From Neobacillus cucumis (GTDB lineage Bacteria; Bacillota; Bacilli; Bacillales_B; DSM-18226): 31,501 nucleotides of DNA. The notes under the pieces are model-generated. The model was not told the origin of the DNA. It was given only the letters and a program-made list of their open reading frames with translations, and did not search any database. The first letter of the stretch is position 1. Each line of letters opens with the position of its first letter. Made by a program: the position numbers and the translations under genes. Of the stretch, positions 24,319-31,501 are shown piece after piece. The stretch covers positions 1-31,501 of the forward strand of contig NZ_JAMBOH010000041.1 in assembly GCF_023715505.1 (NCBI RefSeq), given 5' to 3'.

Positions 24319-25434
24319 TTGAAGAAAAGGGAAACAATAAGTTCTGGACAAATGGCGTGTTTATTTCTCTCTTTTATGCTTGGATCATCCTATATTAACA
24401 TCCCGCAGCCTCTAACGTTAGCAGCAAATAATGGAGCGTGGCTATCAGTCATTATTGCCATTGTTTATGGATTAGTTTTATTGTCATGTATTTTATATTT
24501 GTATGGTAAAAATCCAAATTGGACTTTAATCGATTATAGCAGGAAAATACTTGGAAAGTGGATTACGCTATGTATTTGTATTCCGATCCTGTTCGTGCTT
24601 TTTTTAATTCTTTCTTATATTGTTATTGATATAGGGGGATTTTTCACTACAGCAATGATGACGGAAACACCGGATTACGTATTTCATACTTTAATATTGC
24701 TGGTCGCAGCATTAACGGCAAGAGCGGGTATTGAAGTAATGGCAAGAATGTTTATTTTACTTCTTTGCTATTCAATCTTTTTTGCATCCTTAGTACTATT
24801 ATTGAATGTTCCAAATTATCACTCAGGATATCTCCTGCCAGCTTTTCCAGCAGGGATGAAACCAGTTATTCATGGTACTTATTCCATAATCGGTTTCCCA
24901 TATGGTGAACTAGTCCTTTTTTCATTTTTATTTCCATTCGTAAATAAGGAAAAGGCCAAGTCATTAAAAAAATATATGTTTTCAGCTTTTATGCTTCAAG
25001 GTTTTTTTATCATTACTTCTATTCTTTGCACGATTATGGCTTTAGGACCACTCTCAGGTACATTTAAATTTTCACTTTTTGAATTGGCACGTTTGGTTAA
25101 TATCAAGGAAATTATTACAAGGATCGAGGCTTTCATTGGAATTGCTTTGATTGTTGGTTCCTATATGAAAGCATCGATCATGCTGTTTGTTTTAAAAGAG
25201 GCTCTATCAAGAATATTAAAATTAAAGGATGAACGGATTATTATCTTTCCTGTTACGTTTATATCCCTCCTCTTAACACTTACGATGTTCAAGTCAGAGA
25301 CGGAGCATTTTGAAGCGACATTTATTATTTGGCCATTAGTTATTAGCACCCTTGTCGTTCTTCCGTTGCTTTTTATTACGATCCTTGCATTTTTTAGAAG
25401 AGAGAAAATAGAAGAAAAGGGCGATAGCATATAA
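24319..25434 (+). CDS. spore germination protein, GerB-type permease subunit
   Basis: B subunit of the germinant receptor, an APC-superfamily-like membrane protein of 371 aa with about ten hydrophobic segments. It begins ETISSGQMACLFLSFMLGSS, as in the GerAB/GerKB endospore permease family, and has SIIGFPYGELVLFSFLFPF. This subunit carries the germinant-binding pocket in characterised receptors. The start is TTG at 24319 after AAGGAGAG. It closes the operon, giving the order A-C-D-B instead of the classic A-B-C. Confidence 0.93.
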   Translation: MKKRETISSGQMACLFLSFMLGSSYINIPQPLTLAANNGAWLSVIIAIVYGLVLLSCILYLYGKNPNWTLIDYSRKILGKWITLCICIPILFVLFLILSYIVIDIGGFFTTAMMTETPDYVFHTLILLVAALTARAGIEVMARMFILLLCYSIFFASLVLLLNVPNYHSGYLLPAFPAGMKPVIHGTYSIIGFPYGELVLFSFLFPFVNKEKAKSLKKYMFSAFMLQGFFIITSILCTIMALGPLSGTFKFSLFELARLVNIKEIITRIEAFIGIALIVGSYMKASIMLFVLKEALSRILKLKDERIIIFPVTFISLLLTLTMFKSETEHFEATFIIWPLVISTLVVLPLLFITILAFFRREKIEEKGDSI

Positions 25435-25480
25435 AAAGAAGAAGCCAAGGCTTTTTAAAAGCACTTGGCTTCTTCTTTTT
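25433..25480. terminator. strong terminator of the germination operon
   Basis: The arms 25433-25449 (ends GAAGCCAAG) and 25464-25480 (starts CTTGGCTTC) pair perfectly over 17 bases around a 14-base loop, with A-rich and T-rich outer ends. Confidence 0.9.
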
Positions 25481-25623
25481 ATGCACTAACTTCTAGGAAT
25501 AACTGCGTAATTTACCTAATATGAATGAGGGAGAAGGTTTCGATAATTATTCATATAGAACATAATCGCTTAAGGTCAGATCTTTATCATAGATAAGCAT
25601 CGATAAAGGGATGTGAGAAGTCA

Positions 25624-27081
25624 TTGACGAAAAATTGGATTCCGCCAACTCCTTTAGAAAAGATGGCCAATACCGAATACGATGTTTTAATTATTGGCAC
25701 TGGTGCAGGAGGTGGAGCAGCTACTTGGAGATTATGCGAACAATGGGGAAAAAATGAAAAAAAAGTAGGTGTGGTTGAATCCGGAGACTTTTTGCTCCCG
25801 ACACAAGCAGCCAACATTCCTACAATGAATAGTGAACGTATGAACAAACTTCATGAGTATATATCAAAACCATTAGGTAAATTTAATCCCGAATTTCAGG
25901 GGGCAAAACAAGTTTTTGCTTTTGGTGGAAGAACTTTATTTTGGAATGCCATCACCCCGCGGCTTAATCAGTTTGAACTTGCCCAATGGCCTGTCATGGT
26001 TCAAGAGATGGACTCCTATTATCGAATCGCAGAAAGGGTAATGAATGTATCAAGAGAATATACAAAGGATTCCCAAATCACAGAAATATTGCTGAATAGG
26101 TTGCAAAGGAAAGGACTAACAGAGGCTGCTCCTTCTCCTATAGCTGCGGAGCTTGGTCTAGGTATTTATGGACAGGAGGGTTCAGATGTATTTTTTGGCG
26201 CAATCGACTTCTTTACAAAAGCATTAAATCACCGTCGGTTCGATTTAACTGTTAAAACTAGGGCCGTTCAAGTACTAGTTGATCATGGAAAAGTAGTTGG
26301 CGTAAAGGTCATCTCTTCAGATAAAAAAACTTATATTTTAAAAGCAAAGACCGTTGTATTGTCCGCTAGTACATTTGAAACACCTCGATTGCTCCTTCAC
26401 TCGGGAATTCAAGGGCAAGCCATCGGTCATTATTTAATGAATCATTCTTTTGTGTTAGCTACAGGAACAATAAGCCGTGACAAGTTTCCGGATCCTTTAG
26501 GAACGTTAAGCATGTTAATTCCTTCAACAAAGGAAAGGCACTATCAAATCCAGCTAAGAGGACCCAATCGTTATTTTTGGTATCAGCCGTACCAGACAAA
26601 ATCATTTCATCAGGAACTAGATATCCACTTCCTTTGTTCTGGGGAGGTTGAACCTAGATTTGAAAACAAGATTACATTAGATTCCTATAGAACGGATGAA
26701 TTCGGGGTACCGGAGATTCAAATACATTTTTCCTTTAGCGAAAAGGATAAAGCTATCATTCGTGAAATCGCTGGAGCAATTGAACAGATCTCTTCCATTT
26801 GTGGTATAAATATGACTTCGAAAACGGGCCAGCATTCTATCTGTCTAATGCCGCCGGGTGATCAAAATCATGACTCTGGAACCTGTCGAATGGGTAATGA
26901 TCCATCCACTTCTGTAGTCAACAGGTATGGGCAAATACATGGTGTTAAGGGACTATATGTGGCTGATAATAGTGTCTTTCCGTCCATCGGTTCAGCAAAC
27001 CTGACACTTACGACTGTTGCCTTAGCCATTCGAACCGCAGATTATATTATCCATCAGGATCAGGAGAGTGTCTTTACATGA
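25624..27081 (+). CDS. GMC-family FAD oxidoreductase (probable sugar or glycoside oxidase/dehydrogenase)
   Basis: Flavoenzyme of 485 aa. The FAD Rossmann motif is DVLIIGTGAGGGAATW (about 20-35); the FAD-contacting FAFGGRTLFWNAITPR follows, and the C-terminal part has NHDSGTCRMGNDPSTSVV and GLYVADNSVFPSIGSAN with the usual GMC histidine and asparagine regions. The start is TTG at 25624: the segment WIPPTPLEKM after it is conserved in the paralogue downstream, so a later ATG (25663) is unlikely. It overlaps the next gene by four bases (ATGA). Unlike the paralogue it reads SANLTLTTV instead of ANPTLTTV near the active site. A sugar or polyol substrate is inferred from the neighbour's TIM-barrel domain. 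Confidence 0.85.
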   Translation: MTKNWIPPTPLEKMANTEYDVLIIGTGAGGGAATWRLCEQWGKNEKKVGVVESGDFLLPTQAANIPTMNSERMNKLHEYISKPLGKFNPEFQGAKQVFAFGGRTLFWNAITPRLNQFELAQWPVMVQEMDSYYRIAERVMNVSREYTKDSQITEILLNRLQRKGLTEAAPSPIAAELGLGIYGQEGSDVFFGAIDFFTKALNHRRFDLTVKTRAVQVLVDHGKVVGVKVISSDKKTYILKAKTVVLSASTFETPRLLLHSGIQGQAIGHYLMNHSFVLATGTISRDKFPDPLGTLSMLIPSTKERHYQIQLRGPNRYFWYQPYQTKSFHQELDIHFLCSGEVEPRFENKITLDSYRTDEFGVPEIQIHFSFSEKDKAIIREIAGAIEQISSICGINMTSKTGQHSICLMPPGDQNHDSGTCRMGNDPSTSVVNRYGQIHGVKGLYVADNSVFPSIGSANLTLTTVALAIRTADYIIHQDQESVFT

Positions 27082-29393
27082 TAAAATTAACAGCTTTTGG
27101 TGATGAAATTTCGCCCAATTTGGAAATTCAAATGGATACTTTGGCCTCCGAAGGGATTTATTATATTGATTTACGTGGTCTAGGGGGAAAAAATGTTTTA
27201 CAACTCAGTGAAGAAGAGATAGCAGAAGTAAAAAAAAGCCTGGATATCCGTGGTTTTTGCATTTCTTCAATCGCTTCACCGATAGGGGTTAATAGTATAA
27301 CAGATGATTTTACTCCACAGCTTAATGATATGATGCGGGCGATTGATTTAGCCAAATATTTTGGTACACCATATATTCGGATTCGCTCTTTTATCATTCC
27401 TAAAGGGGAAAATCCTTTAAAATATAGAGCTGAAGTTTTAAGACGAATAAAAGAGCTGACAAGTATCGCTGAGCAGAAAAGTGTCATTCTACTTCTTGAG
27501 AACGATACGACCATGTATGGGGATACTGGGGGACGCACTCTAGATATTCTTAAAAGTATCCATTCCACTAACCTTCGTTTTGCGTTTGATCCGGCTAATT
27601 TCTTACGTTCTTCAGTGTTGCCAATGACACAAGCCTATCCTCTTGTAGAGCCATATATTTCTTACATTCATATGAAGGATGCTCGAAAGGATACTGGAGA
27701 AGTGGTTCCGCCTGGAGAAGGTGACGCTGAAATCATAAAATTACTCACTACATTAAAAGAGAGAAACTATTCCGGATTTATATCGATTGAACCAAAGGGT
27801 AGGCCAGGTATCGCAGATCGGGATTTCTTCTTGGCTGCAGCAAAATCCTTAAAAAGGCTTTTAAATAAAATAGGATTAAAATGGGATGAACATCCCTATC
27901 AGGATACGTACAGCCATTTTTCTAATTCATCCGCCATTTTAAAGAAACATGCTCCTTTTCCCCCTGCTTGCCCTCAGGTGATCTCACCGGAAACTGTTGA
28001 TTCCTGGATTCCACTCACCCCGTTAGAAAAAATGGCACAAACAGATTATGATGTGTTGATCGTAGGGAGTGGAGCAGGAGGAGGGGCGGCCCTTTGGCGG
28101 CTTTGTGATCAATGGAGAAATAAAGGAAAACGAGTAGGTATGATAGAAGCAGGGGACCTATTGCTGCCAACACATGTTGATAATCTCGGATTACTCTCCC
28201 GCGAACGTGCAGCGCAATACATTACTTCAATAACAAAACCACTTGGAAAAACACTTCCAGAGTTTTCGGGTGCAAAACAAGTTTTTGCACTAGGGGGCCG
28301 GACTTTACAGTGGGCAGCCGCTAGTCCGCGAATTCCTTCATACCTTATTTCACAATGGCCTATCCCCAAAAATGAGCTGAATATTTATTACAAAATCGCG
28401 GAACAAGTCATGAATGTGAATGAAACCTTTTCCAAGTCCAGTTACCCCACCCGAGTCATTCTAAACCGCCTTTGGGCAAATGGATTTATTAATGCAACAA
28501 GTATTCCTTTTGCTGTCGACATTACACCTACAAAATATGGCGCGATCCATTCCAACACAGTATTTAGTTCCATCCACTTCCTTGCAGAGGCTTTAAATTA
28601 TAGGTCATTTGATCTGGCTGTTAAGGCTCGCGCTGTTCAATTGCTTATCGAAAAAGGGAAAACAACGGGAGTTAAGGTGATGTCTCCGGATTTGAAATCA
28701 TACTGGATTAAAGCAAAAACGATTGTTTTGTCGGCAAGTACTTTTGAAACACCACGCTTGCTCCTTCATTCGGGGATTTCGGGTCCAGCGATTGGCCACT
28801 TTCTTATAGATCATTCTGCTTTAGCTGCAAATCCAATAATCAACCGTAAATTGTTACCAGAGGATTTGGGGAGGATTGGTATTTTGATTCCAAATACGAA
28901 GGAAAATCCTTATCAAATCGAATTTGGCATACCTGATACACCGCTTCAAGATGGGGTAGAGATGATCTTCCATGGTTATGGAAATGTAGAACCACGATTT
29001 GAAAACATGCTCTATCTTGATCCCCATCGGCGAGACAAATATGGAGTACCAAAGATTCAGGTTCATTTCAATTTTAGTTATAGGGATCGAGTGGTCATTC
29101 AGCAATTAACTGCAGGAATGGAACGGGTTTTTTCGTCCTTAGGATTCATTGAAGGTCGGCCTGACATTTATATGCGTGCACCCGGGGATGATAATCATGA
29201 GTCAGGAACTTGCCGTATGGGGAATGATCCTTATACTTCGGCAGTTAATAGATTCGGTCAAATTCACGGCATATCAGGACTTTATGTAGCAGATAATAGT
29301 ATTTTACCGACTCTAGGTGCAAACCCTACACTTACAACCGTTGCATTGGCCATTCGTACGGCGGATTATATAATTCACAATACAAATAATTGA
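27078..29393 (+). CDS. fusion: sugar isomerase/epimerase-type TIM barrel + GMC oxidoreductase
   Basis: One open frame of 771 aa. Residues 1 to about 270 form an AP-endonuclease-2/xylose-isomerase-like barrel with a likely divalent metal site E141 (LLLENDT), D171 (FAFDPANF), H198 (YIHMKDA) and E238 (SIEPKG). A linker follows, then from about residue 308 a complete GMC oxidoreductase beginning SWIPLTPLEKM and DVLIVGSGAGGGAALW and ending NHESGTCRMG and GANPTLTTVALA. The GMC half closely resembles the preceding protein from its first residues, so the barrel was joined to an intact GMC start. Sugar 3-oxidation followed by epimerisation or elimination on a barrel enzyme is known in glycoside pathways, so a coupled oxidation and isomerisation of a sugar, inositol or glycoside is plausible. 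Translation is coupled by the ATGA overlap. Confidence 0.9.
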   Translation: MIKLTAFGDEISPNLEIQMDTLASEGIYYIDLRGLGGKNVLQLSEEEIAEVKKSLDIRGFCISSIASPIGVNSITDDFTPQLNDMMRAIDLAKYFGTPYIRIRSFIIPKGENPLKYRAEVLRRIKELTSIAEQKSVILLLENDTTMYGDTGGRTLDILKSIHSTNLRFAFDPANFLRSSVLPMTQAYPLVEPYISYIHMKDARKDTGEVVPPGEGDAEIIKLLTTLKERNYSGFISIEPKGRPGIADRDFFLAAAKSLKRLLNKIGLKWDEHPYQDTYSHFSNSSAILKKHAPFPPACPQVISPETVDSWIPLTPLEKMAQTDYDVLIVGSGAGGGAALWRLCDQWRNKGKRVGMIEAGDLLLPTHVDNLGLLSRERAAQYITSITKPLGKTLPEFSGAKQVFALGGRTLQWAAASPRIPSYLISQWPIPKNELNIYYKIAEQVMNVNETFSKSSYPTRVILNRLWANGFINATSIPFAVDITPTKYGAIHSNTVFSSIHFLAEALNYRSFDLAVKARAVQLLIEKGKTTGVKVMSPDLKSYWIKAKTIVLSASTFETPRLLLHSGISGPAIGHFLIDHSALAANPIINRKLLPEDLGRIGILIPNTKENPYQIEFGIPDTPLQDGVEMIFHGYGNVEPRFENMLYLDPHRRDKYGVPKIQVHFNFSYRDRVVIQQLTAGMERVFSSLGFIEGRPDIYMRAPGDDNHESGTCRMGNDPYTSAVNRFGQIHGISGLYVADNSILPTLGANPTLTTVALAIRTADYIIHNTNN

Positions 29394-29458
29394 AACTGTT
29401 TTCGAAGAGGTATCAGGAAGGGTCTTAAAGCGGACAATCAGAAGTTTTGCGCGCAAAG

Positions 29459-29491
29459 AAGCACAACCAGCTTAATGAGCTGGTTGTGCTT
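29459..29491 (+). terminator. terminator-like hairpin after the GMC fusion gene
   Basis: AAGCACAACCAGCT (29459-29472) pairs perfectly over 14 bases with AGCTGGTTGTGCTT (29478-29491) around TAATG. The T-tract is short. Confidence 0.7.
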
Positions 29492-29622
29492 TAGATGTTT
29501 CTAGGCAGAAGATCGAGATTTACAAGCAAAATGATTGCCAGAGAATCAAACTGAGAGTTATATAAAAAATTAGTATCTAGTTAGTATTAATAAAAAAGAT
29601 ACAGCAGCAATATGTAACGCCG

Positions 29623-29650
29623 AAAGGTTACAGATTGGCTGGCCTTTTTT
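29623..29650 (+). terminator. possible weak terminator
   Basis: AAAGG (29623-29627) pairs with CCTTT (29643-29647), with an inner CAG/CTG pair, followed by a T-run to 29650. An alternative stem TGTAAC/GTTACA overlaps it. Confidence 0.4.
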
Positions 29651-29724
29651 GTTTATATCGCAGGGTGATATAGCTTGCAAATAAATCAAAAAACCCTCAT
29701 ATTTAATAGAAAAGGAGGCACGAT

Positions 29725-30432
29725 ATGCGACGTGATATACAACCGAATGAACGAGCATTCTCCTCTAAAGAAGTGGCTGAAGAAGTGGGGATTGCAACAC
29801 CTACAGTTCGAAAGTATGGCCAGATCTTAGAGCGAAATGGATATGAGTTTTTAAAAGATGGCGATCGGCGGATTTTTGTTCAATCTGACATCGGAGCGCT
29901 TATAGCGTTACGCGATACGGACAAGCCCCTAGACGATACAGCAAAGGAACTTGCGTATCAACAAAAGGAAAGAATCAAAGAATCCAGTGAAAAAGAGCTT
30001 GCCATACCCGATACATATGAAAACTTGCCCCAAGACCCCAATCAATTAAAAGAAATCTTAATGTTTCTAGTCAATGAAATGGCAGCTACCCGTGAAATGA
30101 ATGTCCAACTGACAAACGATATGTCTGAGCTTAAAATAACAGTTGCTCGGCTCCAGCAAGATCATCATGTAATAAGTTCTAGTATTGGGAATTCAGCACA
30201 AAGGACTCAAGCGAAAATTGAAAAATTAACGGAACAACAAAATGCATATTACGAAACATTGCTGCATCAAGAAAAAGAAAAAAGTGAATATTTACAAAAA
30301 GAATTACAAAATCTGCGGGATGAACAGAAAAAAGAATGGCTTTCACAAAATGAGTTTAATAAACGTTTAGAAGAAGTGATACAAAAGCCGAAAGAAAAAT
30401 GGGAGTGGCTTTTCTCGTTATTCCGAAAATAA
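29725..30432 (+). CDS. MerR-type DNA-binding protein with coiled coil and DUF3967 tail
   Basis: Protein of 235 aa. A MerR-like helix-turn-helix occupies about residues 10-70 (FSSKEVAEEVGIATPTVRKY, then GDRRIFVQSDIGAL). A long charged helical region (about 110-215) likely forms a coiled coil, and the tail KPKEKWEWLFSLFRK is typical of DUF3967 proteins, which are common on Bacillus plasmids and in accessory regions. The layout resembles RacA-like DNA-binding and segregation proteins; the function is unknown. The start has AAAGGAGG at good spacing. A degenerate partial copy follows immediately. Confidence 0.8.
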   Translation: MRRDIQPNERAFSSKEVAEEVGIATPTVRKYGQILERNGYEFLKDGDRRIFVQSDIGALIALRDTDKPLDDTAKELAYQQKERIKESSEKELAIPDTYENLPQDPNQLKEILMFLVNEMAATREMNVQLTNDMSELKITVARLQQDHHVISSSIGNSAQRTQAKIEKLTEQQNAYYETLLHQEKEKSEYLQKELQNLRDEQKKEWLSQNEFNKRLEEVIQKPKEKWEWLFSLFRK

Positions 30433-30443
30433 GGTGCCTTTAC

Positions 30444-30580
30444 GACATTAAAGGCTTATAGCGCTGCGCGATACGGATAAGCCCTTTGCCGATACACTAA
30501 AGATCTTGTCTATCAGAAAAAGATTAGATAATTAAATGGAACCTAGATTGCGATACCCGATACAAATGATACGTTGTCCC
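30444..30580 (+). pseudogene. degenerate partial copy of the MerR/DUF3967 gene
   Basis: This segment aligns with 29887-30030 inside the preceding gene. Read in the matching frame it gives LIALRDTDKPFADTLKIL against LIALRDTDKPLDDTAKEL in the intact protein, then breaks down. A later part, GATACCCGATACA at 30552-30564, matches the codons for IPDTY. No start, HTH or tail remains. It is the relic of a tandem duplicate or of a related gene. Confidence 0.8.
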
Positions 30581-30716
30581 GCTTAAAACAACCTTTCCCG
30601 GCTTCAACTTTCCTCGATTGTTCGACACTTCGGATTTATCATTATTCAAATTTCAACAAATTCCCGGGAAATATCTACAAATTCTGAATAAGTATCGACA
30701 AATATCCCTTGATGAA

Positions 30717-30732
30717 TGGGCGCATGATGCAA
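30717..30732 (+). repeat. diverged third copy of the GGGCGGCATGATG word
   Basis: TGGGCGCATGATGCAA resembles TGGGCGGCATGATGTAA (4208-4224 and 18920-18936) with one base missing and one changed. Read as codons with its flanks it gives SLDEWAHDARVSKPTLLEN, which looks like a short helix-turn-helix fragment, so this place may be a broken gene. Confidence 0.3.
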
Positions 30733-30798
30733 GGGTTTCTAAGCCAACATTGTTAGAGAACTAGTGAAAGCTATTCCTGCCTATTCTATAAACTTGTT

Positions 30799-31146
30799 GT
30801 GTATAAAATTACATTATTATTAAAAACCACTTTATCTGGCCGAGAACTAGGGACGGGGGAACGGTGGTTCCGCGGGTTATTAGCTCCTTTGGACATCGTT
30901 CCGGGTGTGAGCAGCTTAAGCAAATTTAGCAGCACCGTCCGTCTTGCAAATGCGGGCGATTCAAACAGTCAGTACGGCCTGAATACAGGTGTTAAAGCAT
31001 GTAGTCACAAGGCCGGTTGAAGTAGAGGCAGGAACAATTGCACCGTGGTTCGATGAATAAAGCAGGTCTTGGTATTCAGTAAGAATTTAGCGAATCTGAA
31101 AAAAATTAATAGGGCAAAAGGTGCTCAGAAGGGTCATCAAATATGA
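30799..31146 (+). pseudogene. remnant of a polymorphic (LXG/WXG-type) toxin C-terminus
   Basis: The open part 30799-31020 gives SGRELGTGERWFRGLLAPLD and IVPGVSSLSKFSSTVRLAN, a pattern of the pre-toxin (PT-TG) domain that joins secreted Bacillus toxins to their C-terminal toxic domain. That frame stops at 31020. About 60 bases later another frame reads KNLANLKKINRAKGAQKGHQI and stops at 31146, like a toxin C-terminus, so the part between is deleted or frameshifted. No N-terminal LXG domain precedes it. Its stop overlaps the following start as ATGA, the usual toxin-immunity coupling. The family call rests on motif recall. Confidence 0.55.
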
Positions 31147-31368
31147 GTAAAGATGAATTAATTAAGTTGTTGATTCAATCAAATATACTGGAGGATTTAT
31201 ATAGCTTAAATGGAGAACTTCCAAACGAAGCATTGTGCCTCAATAATGAAAAATGGAAAGTGGGAAGTATACTATAGCGAACGTGGTGTTAAATCACAAT
31301 TCGAAAAATTTGATTCTGAAGAAGTGGTATGTAAATACTTTTACAAAGATATTTTAGAAATGCTTTAA
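31143..31368 (+). pseudogene. immunity-protein-like gene disrupted by one extra base
   Basis: From the ATG at 31143 the frame reads MSKDELIKLLIQSNILEDLY and LNGELPNEALCLNNE, then stops at 31277. One frame over, from about 31253, it continues GKWEVYYSERGVKSQFEKF and ends VVCKYFYKDILEML with stop at 31366-31368. Removing one A from the five-A run at 31249-31253 would restore a single protein of about 74 aa. The small acidic protein, coupled to a toxin remnant, looks like the cognate immunity protein; I am not sure which Imm family. Slippage in the run or a sequencing error are both possible. Confidence 0.6.
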
Positions 31369-31501
31369 TTAAATAATTTCACTAGTGTTGCATTAAAAAT
31401 GTCGTAATTTTCAGTTTAGTCATCTTTCTTATTTAGAGCCAAAAAAGTAAATACCCAATCAAAGGTGGCTCCATCCATTTGGAAATTTATTTACAATTAG
31501 A

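Larger units (their letters stand above)
29394..29724. other. intergenic stretch between the GMC genes and the MerR/DUF3967 gene
   Basis: It holds a palindrome TTTGCGCGCAAA (29446-29457), a strong hairpin (29459-29491), a second terminator-like hairpin (29623-29650) and an inverted repeat TATATC (29654-29659) with GATATA (29667-29672) that could be an operator 53 bases before the next gene. No ORF is supported. Confidence 0.5.

Noticed and set aside
25480..25623. Sigma-E or sigma-K promoter ahead of the GMC genes
   Set aside because: Several CATA-like words occur, but none has a full -10 with a matching -35, so sporulation control is not claimed. An inverted repeat CTTTATC/GATAAAG (25582-25608) is noted only.
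1..31501. CRISPR array, tRNA, rRNA or prophage structural genes
   Set aside because: No regularly spaced repeats of CRISPR type, no cloverleaf sequence and no phage structural gene were recognised in the window.

Overview
The window reads as chromosomal DNA of a low-GC, endospore-forming Bacillaceae (Bacillus, Neobacillus or Mesobacillus type). Supporting signs are strong AGGAGG-type ribosome binding sites, GTG and TTG starts, a GerA-type spore germination operon with a sigma-G-like promoter, a YsnF-type general stress gene behind a sigma-B-like promoter, a perfect CcpA cre box and many intrinsic terminators. I see no rRNA, tRNA or CRISPR array.

Layout. (1) 1-4.0 kb, accessory: an IS110-family transposase cut by the left edge and broken by a frameshift, a structured segment just upstream of it, then a stand-alone OLD-family ATPase/TOPRIM nuclease with an altered Walker A motif. 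(2) 4.5-10.2 kb, an organic-acid module: DcuS/MalK-like sensor kinase, its response regulator, a 25-codon small ORF, a KdgT-family permease and an NAD-type malic enzyme. A similar AT-rich word precedes each of the three transcription units. (3) 10.7-18.7 kb, a threonine/serine catabolic module: an AraC regulator carrying a GH39-like domain, a 17-codon small ORF, a cre box, kbl, tdh, an amino acid permease and an alpha-beta fused iron-sulfur L-serine dehydratase. Together these would take up threonine, convert it to glycine and acetyl-CoA, and deaminate serine to pyruvate. A copy of the malic enzyme 3' end and terminator sits behind the serine dehydratase gene. (4) 19.0-21.2 kb: ysnF-like stress gene (minus strand) and an EamA transporter. 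(5) 21.3-25.5 kb: germinant receptor operon in the order A-C-D-B. (6) 25.6-29.4 kb: two GMC oxidoreductase paralogues, the second fused behind a sugar isomerase/epimerase-type TIM barrel, with overlapping genes. (7) 29.7-31.5 kb, accessory and decaying: a MerR/DUF3967 DNA-binding protein, a degenerate partial copy of the same gene, and the remains of a polymorphic toxin with an immunity-like gene broken by one extra A.

The most unusual items are the TIM-barrel/GMC fusion beside its stand-alone paralogue, the GH39-like sensor regulator over a threonine operon, the 49-base identity between two gene 3' ends, the structured leader of the IS110 element, and the shared motif in the malate-type module. 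All functional statements come from reading the sequence; no database search was run.
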